A stretch of 64,000 nucleotides of DNA from Echiichthys vipera (Eukaryota > Chordata > Actinopteri > Perciformes > Trachinidae): the NCBI GenBank assembly GCA_963691815.1, contig OY829668.1, positions 16,111,643-16,175,642 of the forward strand, in the 5' to 3' direction. A program made the translations under genes and the position numbers. Positions 1 to 11,248 of the stretch are shown one piece after another (positions within the stretch are counted from its first letter, which is position 1; each line of letters starts with the position of its first letter). The notes under the pieces were generated by a model that saw nothing but the letters and a program-made list of their open reading frames with translations, was not told where the DNA came from and did not search any database.

Positions 1-1240
1 ATCAACTGCTGTCCTGCCCAGTTCAGTTAAACTCCCAAGCTCACCAGTTGCCGACAGGGCTCTAGTGAGTTGTTCTGTTGTCCCTACACTTCCCTGTAAA
101 TGTATCAACCTGGACATTATTTTGAGCTGCAAGGACAGAGATTACCCCCTCCAAGCCTTAATTGATTAAGACCATAGCTCTTCACGTTATGCCCTCTGGT
201 AATACCCCCATAGTTCTTGGTCTTCCTTGGCTAATCATTCACAATCCTGTAATTGAGTGGGTTACAAGCAGGGTTGTGAGATGGAGTAGCGGTTGTCACT
301 CGTCCTGTCTTCGCTCCGCCCCAGATAGGTGCATCAGTGACCCCAGCTCCTCGTTGCCTGAACCCCCTGGTCTGTCCTCCGTGCCACCAGTGTATCATGA
401 CCTTGCCAAAGTATTTAGCAAGACTAAGGCGCAATCCTTGCCACCTTACCGTCCCTACGATTACCCTATTGATTTGATACCCGGGTCGACCTTTCCCACC
501 AGTCGCCTATATAACCTGTCAGGGCCTGAGCGTGAGGCTATGGAGACCTATTATAATGACTCTCTGAAGTCCAGCATTATCTGCCCCTCTTCCTCTCCGC
601 ATGGAGCAGGTTTTTTCTTGTGGCCAAAAAGGACAAATCTCTACAGCTTTGTATTGATTACCGTGGTTCGAACAATATAACTGTCAAGAACAAGTACCCA
701 TTGCCACTGATTACCTCCGTGTTGAACTGCTGCATGGCGCCACCGTCTTCTTTAAACTGGACCTCTGCAACGTGTACCATCTGGTCTGGATTAAGGAGGG
801 TGACGATTGGAAGACAGTCTTCAATACTCCGCTAGGCCATTTTGAGTATTTAGTTTTGTCTTTTGGTCTTACCAATGCCCCAGCATTATTCCAGGCCCTA
901 GTGAATGATGTCCTCCATGATCTACTGAACCGCTCTGTGTTCGTTTACCTTGATGACATCATTATTTTGTCTAAGGACTTCTCAGGAACATGTTGAGAAT
1001 GAAGTGCGACTTCCATGTTGTGACAGTTTATTTTCTGGGTGACATTGTTGAGAGTGGGCAAGTTAGGGCGGATCCAGCTAAGGTGCAGGCTGTGATGAAA
1101 CTGAAACAGTCACAGCGCTTTCTTGGGTTTGCCAACTTCTATCTTCGGTTTATACGGAACTACAGCCAAGTGGTGTCCCCTATGACAGAGTTAACTTCCC
1201 TGACTACCCCCTTTGTTTGGTCACTCACTCACTTGTCACC
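1..1240 (+). pseudogene. Ty3/gypsy LTR-retrotransposon pol fragment (protease-RT region), broken
   Basis: Conceptual translation runs from the end of the protease region (GLPWLIIHNPVIEW near 220-264) into a reverse transcriptase. RT landmarks are the proline-rich entry segment (SLPPYRPYDYPIDLIPG, about 436-486), CIDYRGSNN (about 650), the FGLTNAP block (about 862-882) and the catalytic box FVYLDD at about 940-957; after it come RFLGFANFYLRFIRNYS (about 1119) and FVWS. The frame changes several times (near 615, 740 and 985), and the segment just after YLDD has been shortened, so no protein can be made. No gag, integrase or LTR lies next to it; the window edge cuts the left side. Order and motifs follow the Ty3/gypsy pattern. 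The family is clear, the subfamily is not. Confidence 0.88.
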
Positions 1241-1545
1241 TGCAGAAGTTCTCTGACAACTCTGCAATCGTTGGCCTCATTACAGAGGGGGAGTACAGAT
1301 GACTGATGCAGAACTTTGTGGACTGGTGCCAGCAGAACCGCCTCCAGATCAATGCGGGGAAAACCAAGGAACTGGTGGTGGACTTCGCAGCCAAACATCC
1401 CCCTGAGCAGACTCTATCTGCTCAGGGGTCCCTTGGGTTGCAGGGGCACTCCTGAAGATATCTTATGACACTGTGGTGGCATTAGCTTTTTTCATGGAGT
1501 TGTCTGCTGGGGGACCAGCATCTTTGTGGCTTACAGCTTTTAAAA
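1237..1545 (+). mobile_element. Rex1-like LINE reverse-transcriptase scrap
   Basis: Immediately after the gypsy relic the translation switches to the RT C-terminal part of the same LINE type found at 21998-25783: LQKFSDNSAIVG, then FVDWCQQNRLQINAGKTKEL, then a degraded counterpart of the segment ending in VVCWG. The corresponding part of the longer copy starts near 24434. The active-site FADD is FSDN here, and stops and gaps break the frame. It is a dead fragment from a different subfamily than the long copy; the junction with gypsy sequence lies at the shared word cacctgcagaagtt. Confidence 0.75.
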
Positions 1546-4500
1546 TGGACCATATTTCTGTTATGAATGATTCATAAGTTGTTCTCATGAAGTCAATGAG
1601 TGGTGTGCCATCAGTGTGAGTCCACTTTTAGTGGATCTTTCACAGCTCCTGAAGACTTGAAGTGGAAACATTCACAGCTGCTTTTTTTGCTACTTTCACT
1701 CTGTGGGATAGTGTGATACTTGCCATGGCTACATAGTCACATGACCAGTTGATTGCCTGCGACCATTTGACCAGGTGTTAAGCAGGAAGGGATAAAGTGC
1801 TGTGTGTCTCAGTGGACAGCCCTTTTTAAATTGGCTGAAGCACCCAGTGTGGTGTGTGTAATGCTGCTGTTACACTACAATTTACCAACTTGGCATTAGT
1901 AAAGTATTTCTATTCTATAAATACTTAATTTGCTTGCAAATTCACATCGGATTGTATTAAGCAAACACACTCTTGAAAGGATTTAAAAAAGAAGAGGCAC
2001 TGGTGTCGAAAGAATAAAACCAATGTGGTTTGTGGTCTGTTCAGTGCCATGGATACAGATGGATGTACCAAAAATGTTGGTTAAATGGAATCGTGACTGA
2101 CAGAGAAATAGTTTGAATATTAACACTGTACACTGCTCGCGTGTGCGGCTTGTCCACATGTTGGTTCTTAGCCCTAAATGCATCACTTTAGCTAGTCCTT
2201 CCATTTAGTTTTTTTTTGCATGTATCATACATCTCTGGCAGAACCTCTCAAGTAAAATTATTACGGCTGTACAATTGGTACTGTTGGTCAATTGCTTTTA
2301 ACATATTGATGAACCCCTTTTTCTCAACCACATAGTTATATCGTGCCACTCCTTGCTTTTATGGTCATAAGGCATGCCAATGATTAATGAAGCCGTCAAA
2401 GAGCTCTGCTTCGGGAGAGAGACATTCAGCGACTGCAAGACTTGGGCCGCATCAGCACCACGTGGTTTCACACTCTCTTCATACAATGCACCTCCATCAG
2501 TGCAGCAGCTTCGTCATCCTCCGGTGCTATCGACTCCCCCGGTGGGAGGGATGGCAGTGACCATGGACGAAAACATGAACTGTGCATCGTAAGCTTAATT
2601 TTTTTATGTCTGTCAGCATCCACATGAACCAGCATAAGTGTTTCAGTCATAAGAACCGAGGTGTGGTTAGTACTCTTGCTGTAAAACAACTGAAACACAC
2701 CAGCTAACAATCTAATGGTATTGTTAGCCTGCATTATGGGTTAGCATCGGATTTTATCGAGCCAAACTTTACAAGTTAATCCAGCAAATTCTGTAACATC
2801 AGTTCTCTAATGTTAAAACCCTAAAGTGTAGTTACAGAGCATTAGTTTGAGATTTTGTTTGCACAGCTAATGTATTTATAATTTATGGTTGTAAGGACTA
2901 CTATTGCCTGGGCTCAGACAGCCCACAGTCAGTTAAATGGAGCAATTAGGCACGTAACGTTAACAGCAATGTTGGTGTGTTAACCTCAGTTTCTAAGTTT
3001 AATGGACAGACTGTCTGTAACATTAATGTAGGGACAGATGCACCTACAGTTACAGAGCAACAGTGTTGTAGATTCAGAGCAAAACATGTGCATTTACTCT
3101 GCTATCTAGCATGAACTGTTAACTGTAAATATTGTATTGTAAACAGATGTATCCACTCCAATGACATGATGCAGTGTAAAATAACAGTCAGACACAATTC
3201 TACTAGTCCCTCTGACCTCAATGATAAAATGATATGATAATCATCTCAGTAAAGCTGGACTTATAAACAACTCAAATATGATTCAACTGCAGACTCCTAA
3301 AAAACAATGTTGTGGGAATTTTGGATATTTGTAATTCATAATCATAGTTTTGTCAGGTCAGACACAGTTCAGTGTCTCCTCGGTCTCACCTACTTAATGG
3401 ATAATGCAAATAACTAACTCATGATGATATATTGGCATATTTGTGCATCTGTACCCTGTGTTAGAGACCTTGTGATGAGAGAGGTTCAGAATGTTCAGAA
3501 TTGTAATGTCTAAGGCATGTTTTTGTTTGGTCTAAAGACGTCACCCAACCAAGGCTTATCGCGTCCCGTCTCTTCACCTAGAAGACGGTGCGAGATGTGG
3601 CACATCGATCATTCCTACTAGACTCTAACTTTGTGAGGATGTAGGGATGAATGTATTTTTGTCTGCAGAGGAAAATGCTTTGGCAAAATAATCCACAGAA
3701 AAACAAACTGATCCTGTTTGTTGATCTTTATTGAAGAATCCATTTCCACAACAACAATAAAGTTAAATCATCTCTGTAACAGTTTAAACAAACACATTAT
3801 AAAAATCATATTGAATTCATTGCAGGGCCCTTGTGTTTGACTACATTATATATTTATTGTCAGTGTTTAAGGCAACAGTTTAATCAGAGTGGCAGTGATC
3901 CCCTAATCTACCAAATACAAAAAAATGTGTTTTGTTTTACATACTAGATTTTATTTGTATACTATATTTTCTTTACTTCTGTATTTCGTCACAAATGATC
4001 ACATTGTGAATGGCAAAATGTGCTTTTTCTCCAGGCTTCTCTTGGCAGTCCTGCTTTTAAACCATGATGGCAGCTGAGAGGTTGATGGACCAGTGATGGT
4101 GACGTCTGATTGCCCTATCAAGGAGACGCTGAATCATTGAATGTGATCTAAAAGCATGTGTTTGCTCAGACTTAACATCGGCCAAAACAGAGTCACAGAG
4201 AGGTCTACATCACATCATCACCTCATCAAAGACTGCTGTACCAAATAGCCATGCTGCCTGTGTTGTGTGTAAAAGACTGACACGCACAGACGTTTTGCTT
4301 CAGAACATCAACTGCCCTTTTTACTTCAGCCTCATGTTCACATACAAGACTTCCTTGTTTACCGTTTTCACGTGTCTCTCGCGTCACGTAACATCCCATA
4401 ATACTCAGTCTCTTAAAGGTCCCTTAACCCCTATTTAACAACAAACAGCAAAACCCTGTATCGCAGTGTGACCATGTTATTAGAACATAACAGCCTGCCC

Positions 4501-6120
4501 TTTCCACATCCTGCCAGAACATCACCGGGGACAGCCTGTCTCTCACACAACATTTGAAGTTTAACACAGGACATCAGTGTGAAAGTTTACAGCTTAAGAT
4601 TATTGTTCGTCAAAAAAAAAAAATTCAGATCAAAGTCTTCAATTCATATGAACGGAAAAATGTTTTCTAAACATTGCAAGATGTTTGTTTTTACCTTTGT
4701 CACTATTTACGTTTGCATATTTTACTAGGTTGAGAAAAATGTTGCATATATGTCTTGATTGTCTGTGTATTTTGATCAATTAAAACACTTTTCTAATAAT
4801 AAAATAGTTAATTTAGGATTGTACAAATCTATTGAGTGGTTTCTAGTTTTAAATGGATGCACCTTTTTTTTCTTCCTTTTGACCATTTGGCATATCCACA
4901 TTCATATTTTAAAAAGATCCAGTCTTGTGTTTTAAGTTTTGCTGGTGCAGTTATACACTCTTATTTTACATTTGTATTGCAGAATGTTTCTTATTGTTTT
5001 AACTGTAGTTCCTAAATATAAAAATACATTAATAGTTTGTATATTTTTGGGATATTGGTAAATAGTTTCACTTCTGTATGCAGGCCTAATATTAATGCAG
5101 TAACTGATCTTAACTGCATAAAATGTTTTTATACAGTGTGACACTTTGAGTATTTTTGTAGATTGTTACCTTAATGGGACATTTCATAATCTAATGTCCT
5201 CCTTTTGGAAACTGTCTCCTGATGATGGACATAGTGAAGGTAAGGGCTTTCTAATGTGCCAGCCACATCTTAGCTGTGTAATAATACTGCCTGGTTATAT
5301 GGACACAATATCTACAGTTAATGAGAGAAACATTTTAAAGGTAGATATAGGTAGTGATGATCTCATACTTTAAAAAAAATATACAGAAAATAAACCAGAT
5401 TCAGTTTTAAAATGGTCTTAAATATACTGTATTATATATAGGATACCCTTTTTTAATGTTACTATTCATCTATTTAGTTGCATTTGCAAGTACGGAGAAA
5501 AGTCAACCGTACATATGAAACATCAGGTATGTTACAAAACCAACCAGTTCTGGGTTTTAAAAGCTGCTGAACACTCAGCATCAGTGTTGATGTTAGATTC
5601 ACTTGTTCTAGAAAAAATAAATAAAAAATAATAAATGAGTTCTCTCTCAGTCAGACTCTGTCCTCGCTCTCCTGCGGTTCTTTACAGCCCCATACAGTGT
5701 AGCGGTAGATAATGAAAGTCACCTTTGAGAGAAGCAGGGTTGTATAGAAGGGAAACTATTCACATCCAGATGAGGTGAGACATGCCGTCGTTCCAGAGCT
5801 GCTTGGACCAAGGCAGCTACTCGGCTATCTGCTGTGAGCAAAGGTTGCGTTTAACACGCAGATAGTGTTTTTGCTGAAGCACTTCCCACATAGTCTGATG
5901 TACTCATCCTGATGTTTAGTTTAGTTGACAACATATCATCTGTCACGCTGTACAGATTCCCTGCATCATAAATAATTCTTAATATTAGCGAAAGTATCTT
6001 CGGAAATACTCATGCTTTGAAAATAGGCTCTTTTCCGGGTTTTCCATCTCTTATTCCTGTTAAAAGACAGCCAGTCCATCTGTCCAATCAGGAGGGTCAG
6101 AGAGAACTACTCTTTCTGGT
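1546..6120. other. No gene recognised; AT-rich unique-looking DNA
   Basis: Only short open frames occur here and none matches a family I know. A GC-richer island at 2374-2588 has an open plus-strand frame that ends at a good splice-donor word (gtaagc at 2589), but I can find neither an acceptor nor a recognisable protein. The rest (2760-6000) is AT-rich with poly-A/T runs and no tandem structure that I can see. Confidence 0.55.
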
Positions 6121-6395
6121 AGAAGTTAATGTTGTTGTGTTTTGGGATTTGTCTTTGTGGTTTGGGATTTGGTGTTGTGCTTTCAGATTTACCGTTGTGG
6201 TTTCAGATTTGTCGTTGTGGTTTCAGATTTGCCGTTGTGGTTTCAGATTTGCCATTGTGGTTTCAGATTTATCGTTGTGGTTTCAGATTTGTCATTGGGC
6301 TTTAGGATTAGTTGTTTTGTTTTACGATATGTTGTTGTGCTTTCTGATTTGCAGTTGCCTTTTTCTATTTGCTGTTGTGATTTGCCCCTCAGGGC
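6121..6395. repeat. 20-bp minisatellite
   Basis: About 13 imperfect copies of a 20-bp unit, best conserved at 6181-6300 with the core gttgtggtttcagatttg. Outer units are more diverged (ggg for cag at the left, tct and other changes at the right). Since 20 is not a multiple of three, the phase rotates through all frames, so the open frames across it (6017-6415 and 6142-6405) are artefacts of the repeat. Confidence 0.9.
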
Positions 6396-7500
6396 CACTG
6401 TATGAAAGACCTTAGAACTCACTCTGTCGTTTGCATCAGTTATGGTGTTGAAGTCACATAAAATGACTTTCTATCCAACCAGCAGCAGGTCTCTAAGTCT
6501 TTTGAAAAGTTGAATTGGTTTTGTTCTCAGGAGCAGTGTACGCATTTATATTAGGATACTTTTCTCCTCGTTAAATACAAGTTATCATGAGCAGTCTACC
6601 AGGACTTAATTACCTTTTATAAATAATAATGACATCATTAGTTTTGAAAAAGATCCCCACACCATCAGCTTTATTTTCCCAAATCGAGAACACTTAAACC
6701 TGTTCCACATGCTGGATACCTCGGCTGCATCTTTATTGGTGTAATTAATTCATTATGTATTCCATTTTTTTGGATTCAAGAAAACTGGACTGCATGGCAC
6801 GGGCTTTCCATGATGAAACTTTATGGAAGGTCATGGATGTTAAGAGGGATAAAATAAACTTTGGGTTTGTCATCAAGACGCTTAGTATTCGTTTGATGAC
6901 ATGAACTACAAGTGCTTCTTATTTTTTCTTTACTTGTCAAGATTCGGTTCTGTCAGTCCCTCCTTTCTCCCTTTTGTGTGAGTTTGTCTCCCTCTGTCTG
7001 TTTTTCCCTAAATGTTTCTCCTCTGTGTGTTGTTTTGTCCAGGAATGGGTAGGTCTGGTTCAATCTCAGCTGCGGCTTGTTACGCTGATCACCTCCAGGA
7101 GTATGAGAAGCTGGAGGTAACATGCATGCAACGCCGGACCTTTATTCTCATTTACTTGGTAAACGCTATGTCGGTTGGCTCCCGTTTCTCATACGTTCTA
7201 GAATTTGTGCTCCGTGTTTATTGTTGTTGTTAATTGTTTCTTTGTTTCCCTCTGTAGTTTCCCGCGTTCCTGTTTTCCTGTCCTGATCCTTGACCGTCCG
7301 TTGTTTCCTCATTCCTGTTACCCTTGACCGTCTCATCTCCAGTGTTCTTGTTTTCACTGTAGTTATTGTAGTGTCACCGTTCATGACATTACTCCCACAA
7401 ATGGAGTTTCATCTTCATCATCCTAATCATCGTTATTATCATCATCATTGCACTCTGGAGCAGGGAACTCAGGAGTGGGGGAGAAAGAGTCAGAGTTACT
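6396..7500. other. No gene recognised; one weak exon-like segment at 7043-7116
   Basis: A 74-bp stretch at 7043-7116 is preceded by a pyrimidine-rich run ending in ttttgtccag and followed by gtaaca, so it has acceptor and donor words around an open frame (MGRSGSISAAACYADHLQEY and on). I do not recognise the peptide and see no partner exon. The remainder is T/C-rich DNA without clear features. Confidence 0.3.
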
Positions 7501-7504
7501 GCAG

Positions 7505-7575
7505 AAAGAGGAGCTGCTGCTGTTGTTTCTGCTGCTGTTGTTTCTGCTGCTGCTGCTGCTGCTGCTGCTGCGGAC
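7505..7575. repeat. CTG/CAG trinucleotide repeat
   Basis: An interrupted run of ctg and ttt/ctg units, purest at 7545-7572. On the minus strand it reads as polyglutamine directly downstream of the zinc-knuckle relic, and on the plus strand as polycysteine; neither belongs to a supported protein. Confidence 0.85.
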
Positions 7576-7810
7576 TAAGGAGTAGCAGGGTTTCCAAGCT
7601 GAGCAGGGCTCTTGGCTTTATTAACAAAGGATTCTGGGCAGGTGAAGAAAGTGTGGTCTTTTTCCCCACACAGGCTGCACGATCCTTCGGAGGAGCAGTC
7701 CTTGGTTCTGTGGCTGAGGCTGCCACACCTCCAGCACTTCATGGCGGGACACTGCCTCACCACGTGATTAGTGGAGCCACAGATGAAGCAGGAAGTGTTC
7801 TATCTAGGAT
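7575..7810 (-). pseudogene. LINE ORF1/gag-like zinc-knuckle fragment (three CCHC motifs)
   Basis: The minus strand encodes three tandem CX2CX4HX4C zinc knuckles: CFICGSTNHVVRQC, CWRCGSLSHRTKDC and CSLCGEKDHTFFTC, followed by PESFVNKAK. Three closely spaced knuckles of this kind are typical of the nucleic-acid-binding ORF1 (gag-like) proteins of fish LINEs and of their ZCCHC3-like relatives. A TAG stop lies seven codons before the first knuckle and no N-terminal domain can be read in frame upstream, so this is a truncated relic. The opposite plus-strand frame (7290-8006) is its shadow. I cannot tell which LINE clade donated it. Confidence 0.72.
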
Positions 7811-8065
7811 ATATCGAGGGAGATTGAGTTTGAGATCTGGACGAGTTTGCCGACTGCATGTCCCTGCAGATGGACTTTTGATTTTTCGCACACCGTACCA
7901 GATCCCAAATTTGTCGAAAGGTTTTAATTTCGGTGGAGGGATGGCTCAGGGATTATGGCCTTTTATATCCATAATTTGTGATGACAGGAGGGGGCCGAAA
8001 GGGTAGGAAGAGGCAAAGGACACGCAATGTTTTAGCACATGAAGACCAAGGCACAAAAAAACTAA

Positions 8066-8252
8066 TAAATTTTTTACTCTTTGTTAAATTGCAGCCATGT
8101 GCTAAAATCATTTAAGTTCATTTTTTTTCCTTTTAATGTACACACAGCACCCCATATTGACAGAAAAACACAGAATTGTAGACATTTTTACAGATTTATT
8201 AAAAAAGAAAAACTGAAATATCACATGGACATAAGTATTCAGACCCTTTGCT
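8066..8252. repeat. Tc1 copy 1 left TIR (truncated)
   Basis: Matches the inner 187 bp of the 217-bp inverted repeats of copy 2. The inner direct repeat (aagtattcagaccc near 8233) is kept; the outer one is lost. Confidence 0.93.
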
Positions 8253-8413
8253 GTGACACTTGTATATTTACCTCAGGTACTGTCCATTTCTTCTGATCAT
8301 CCATGAGATGGTTCTACACCTTCATTGGAGTCCAGCTGTGTTTAATTCTAATGATTGGACTTGATTAAGGAAGCCACACACCTGTCTATATAAGACCTTA
8401 CAGCTCACAGTGC

Positions 8414-9453
8414 ATGTCAGAGCAGATGAGAATCATGAGGTCGAAGGAACTGCCTGAAGAGCTCAGAGACAGAATTGTGGCAAGGCACAGATCTGGCCAT
8501 GGATACAAAAAAATTTCTGCTGCACTTAAAGTTCCCAAGAGCACAGTGGCCTCCATAATCCTTAAATGGAAGACGTATGGGATGACAAGAACTCTTCCAA
8601 GAGCTGGCGTCCAACCAAACTGAGCAATCGGGGGAGAAGAGCCTTGGTGAGAGAGGTAAAGAAGAACCCAAAGATCACAGTGGCTGAACTCCAGAGATGC
8701 AGTGAGGAGATGGGAGAAAGTTCAAGAAAGTCAACCATCACTGCAGCCCTCCACCAGTCAGGGCTTTATGGCAGAGTGGCCCGACGGAAGCCTCTCCTCA
8801 GAGTAAGACACATGAAAGCCCGCATAGAATTTGCCAAAAAACACATGAAGGACTCCCAGACTATGATAAATAAGATTCTCTGGTCTGATGAGACAAAGAT
8901 AGAACTTTTTGGCCTTAATTCTAAGCGGTATGTGTGGAGAAAACCAGGCACCGCTCATCACCTGCCCAACACCATCCCTACAGTCAAGTGTGGTGGTGGG
9001 AGCATCATGCTGTGGGGGTGTTTTGCAGCTGCAGGGACAGGACGACTGGTTGCAATTGAAGGAAAGATGAATGCGGCCAAGTACAGAGATATCCTGGACG
9101 AAAACCTTTTCCAGAGTGCTATGGACCTCAGACTGGGCCGACGGTTCACCTTCCAACAAGACAATGACCCTAAGCACACAGCTAAAATGACGAAGGAGTG
9201 GCTTCGGAAAAACTCTGTGACTGTTCTTGAATGGCCCAGCCAGAGCCCTGACTTGAACCCAATTGAGCATCTCTGGAGAGACCTCAAAATGGCTGTCCAC
9301 CAACGTTCACCATCCAACCTGACAGAACTGGAGAGGATCTGCAAGGAGGAATGGCAGAGGATCCCCAAATCCAGGTGTGAAAAACTAGTTGCATCATTCC
9401 CAAGAAGACTCACGGCTGTATTAGCTCAAAAGGGTGCTTCCACTCAATACTGA
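8414..9453 (+). pseudogene. Tc1-like transposase, frameshifted
   Basis: Residues 1-69 (from the ATG at 8414) carry the N-terminal paired-type helix-turn-helix region: KELPEELRDRIVARHRSGHG followed by a KISAALKVPKSTV helix. The frame then breaks near 8607, where one base appears to be missing in gctggcgtccaacc, and continues one frame over (8566-9453) with the catalytic domain: first Asp in LWSDETKIELFG, second in FQQDNDPKH, and Glu in PDLNPIEHLW. Thirty-four residues separate the second Asp from the Glu, which is the DD34E spacing of Tc1. The C-terminus FPRRLTAVLAQKG is also typical. Total span (1040 bp) equals that of copy 2, including the same lesion. Confidence 0.95.
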
Positions 9454-9669
9454 GCAAAGGGTCTGAATACTTATGTCCATGTGATATTTCAGTTTTTCTT
9501 TTTTAATAAATCTGTAAAAATGTCTACAATTCTGTGTTTTTCTGTCAATATGGGGTGCTGTGTGTACATTAATGAGGAAAAAAATGAACTTAAATGATTT
9601 TAGCACATGGCTGCAATTTAACAAAGAGTAAAAAATTTAAGGGGGTCTGAATACTTTCCGTACCCACTG
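9453..9669. repeat. Tc1 copy 1 right TIR
   Basis: 217-bp inverted repeat with inner and outer copies of the motif gggtctgaatact, that is, the IR/DR layout known from fish Tc1 elements. It ends in ...ccgtacccactg followed by TA. Confidence 0.93.
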
Positions 9670-9739
9670 TATGTCTGTCTGTGCATGTGATGTAATGTTA
9701 GGATAAGTGCTCTACACATTCTTTTCTTCAGTTGTGGGG

Positions 9740-10890
9740 CTTTTGGGGGTTCTGTGAGTGGGAGTCTTTGGCCAGCTGCAGCATGAATGACATTGGGGTA
9801 TCAACTGTGGTGTGTGCTTCCTGAATGGTTTTCTGGAGTGACAGGTTGATTGTTGCTGTTCTCATGTAATCCAGTGCCATGACTTGGTGTCTCTGTCTGA
9901 TGGTGTGGATGCCGGTTACGGTGTGGATGTAATGGTTGCTGATGTAGGACGGGAGTCTTTGAGCCAGTTTCTGTGCTTTGTTTTGAATTACATGTAGTCG
10001 TGATCAATGCGGGGATGGCGTATTCAAAGAGTCATCTGATGTATACCAGGTAAACTTCAGTGACTGTTGATGGTGAGCCCCCCACAGAGGGTTTTGTGGT
10101 GGTTGAGTCTCTTGTTTGCTCATTGTTCCAGGTTATTGATGTGTTTCATCCAGCTCATGTTGTTTTAAATGTCATACCAAGGAATGTTGCTTCTTTGCTG
10201 ATATTGATTTTGTGATTGTTAAGTGACAGGTTGTTGTTGGTCTGCAGGCGTGGGTTCTTGGTGAAGAGGATTCATTGGGTCTGGATGGTTCAGTTTGATT
10301 CGCCACATTTGTCCAGGTTTCTATTTCAGTGATGCATGTTTGGAGTGTCTTGGCTGCTAGGTTTGAGCGTTTTGAGCTGGACAAGTAACAGAGGTCATCT
10401 GCAAACTGTGAGACTCTGGCTATGGTGGCTGGGGGTAGCAGATGTCAGAAATGTATATGAGGAATAATAGCGGGCCCAGAACTGCCCCATGTGGAACTAC
10501 TACTTTGGGGTGAAAGGTGTTGAGTGGTGGATGCAACTTTAACTTTGATTTGACGGTTATCCATTAAGTTTGAAATGATGGATTGGGTGAGCTGTGGCAG
10601 TTTGAGGTTGGTGTCCAGTAGTCTGTATTTGAGTCTGTTGTGCCATACCTTGTCGAAAGCTTTTTCGATGTTGATGAATATTGCCAGGTTTATTTCTTTT
10701 TTGGTGAAGTTTCTGTGGATGTCTTCTGATAGTCGGAGAATGCTGTCTGTGGTGACTCTCCCTTTCCAAAAACCGGCCTGGTGTATGCCAGGAGGCCCAT
10801 TGATTCGATTTGACTGGTGAGACATGAGGTGAGGATTCTATCAAATAATTTCCCTGTATGGCTGAGAAGGCTTATGGGGTGGTAAAATGT
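9740..10890 (-). pseudogene. Non-LTR retrotransposon RT fragment (jockey/I-like), broken
   Basis: Read on the minus strand from 10890 downward: ISLLSHTGKLFDRILTSCL, then HQAGFWKGRVTTDSILRLSE, then AIFINIEKAFDKVWHN (RT palm with the first Asp), then a degraded counterpart of the motif before the catalytic box, and near 10385 the box region followed by LSSSKRSNLAAKTLQTCI. Frames change near 10840, 10480 and 10300. It is 5'- and probably 3'-truncated, and lies entirely between the two Tc1 copies. Clade assignment (jockey or I group) is by resemblance only. Confidence 0.8.
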
Positions 10891-11031
10891 GGTGTGTGTG
10901 AATCAAAATACAGGAAAAGTGCACTTTTATTTGATATGTAGCAATGATTTGAATTATTCTGGTCAGCTGAGCTCAGGACAGCAGTTGTAATAATACTGTA
11001 TTACTGTTTATTTAAACATGTGGAATATATA

Positions 11032-11248
11032 CAGTGGGTACGGAAAGTATTCAGACCCCCTTAAATTTTTTACTCTTTGTTAAATTGCAGCCATGTGCTA
11101 AAATCATTTAAGTTCATTTTTTTCCTCATTAATGTACACACAGCACCCCATATTGACAGAAAAACACAGAATTGTAGACATTTTTACAGATTTATTAAAA
11201 AAGAAAAACTGAAATATCACATGGACATAAGTATTCAGACCCTTTGCT
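11032..11248. repeat. Tc1 copy 2 TIR (window-left)
   Basis: 217-bp terminal inverted repeat with outer and inner direct repeats, preceded by TA. It differs from the opposite repeat mainly by a small change near cctcattaatg (ccttttaatg in the other). Confidence 0.94.

Larger units (their letters stand above)
8066..9669 (+). mobile_element. Tc1-like DNA transposon, copy 1, left end truncated
   Basis: A Tc1/mariner-superfamily element whose right terminal inverted repeat ends cleanly at 9669 and is followed by TA (9670-9671), the expected target dinucleotide. The left repeat starts inside: compared with copy 2 (11032-12665) the outer 30 bp are missing, so the outer transposase-binding direct repeat is gone and this copy should be unable to move by cut-and-paste. 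The rest matches copy 2 in inverted orientation, with identical transposase translations. One transposase relic lies inside. Confidence 0.95.

Noticed and set aside
2298..2592. Host exon on either strand
   Set aside because: One donor word and an open frame, but no acceptor, partner exon or known protein; kept only as a note.
6121..6395. CRISPR-like array
   Set aside because: Units are directly adjacent with no spacers, and the genome is eukaryotic.
6017..6415. 132- and 87-codon open frames rich in Val, Ser, Phe and Leu
   Set aside because: They are the 20-bp minisatellite read in rotating phase; no conserved protein can be meant.
7043..7116. Host exon of 74 bp
   Set aside because: Splice words of this quality occur by chance; the peptide is not recognised.
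7290..8006. 238-codon plus-strand frame with polycysteine
   Set aside because: It is the opposite strand of the zinc-knuckle relic and CTG repeat; the Cys run comes from the repeat.
8758..9303. 181-codon minus-strand frame (and its partner at 11398-11943)
   Set aside because: Shadow frames antisense to the Tc1 transposase; no family features.
8958..9413. 151-codon antisense frame (partner 11288-11743)
   Set aside because: Also antisense to transposase; repeated only because the element is repeated.
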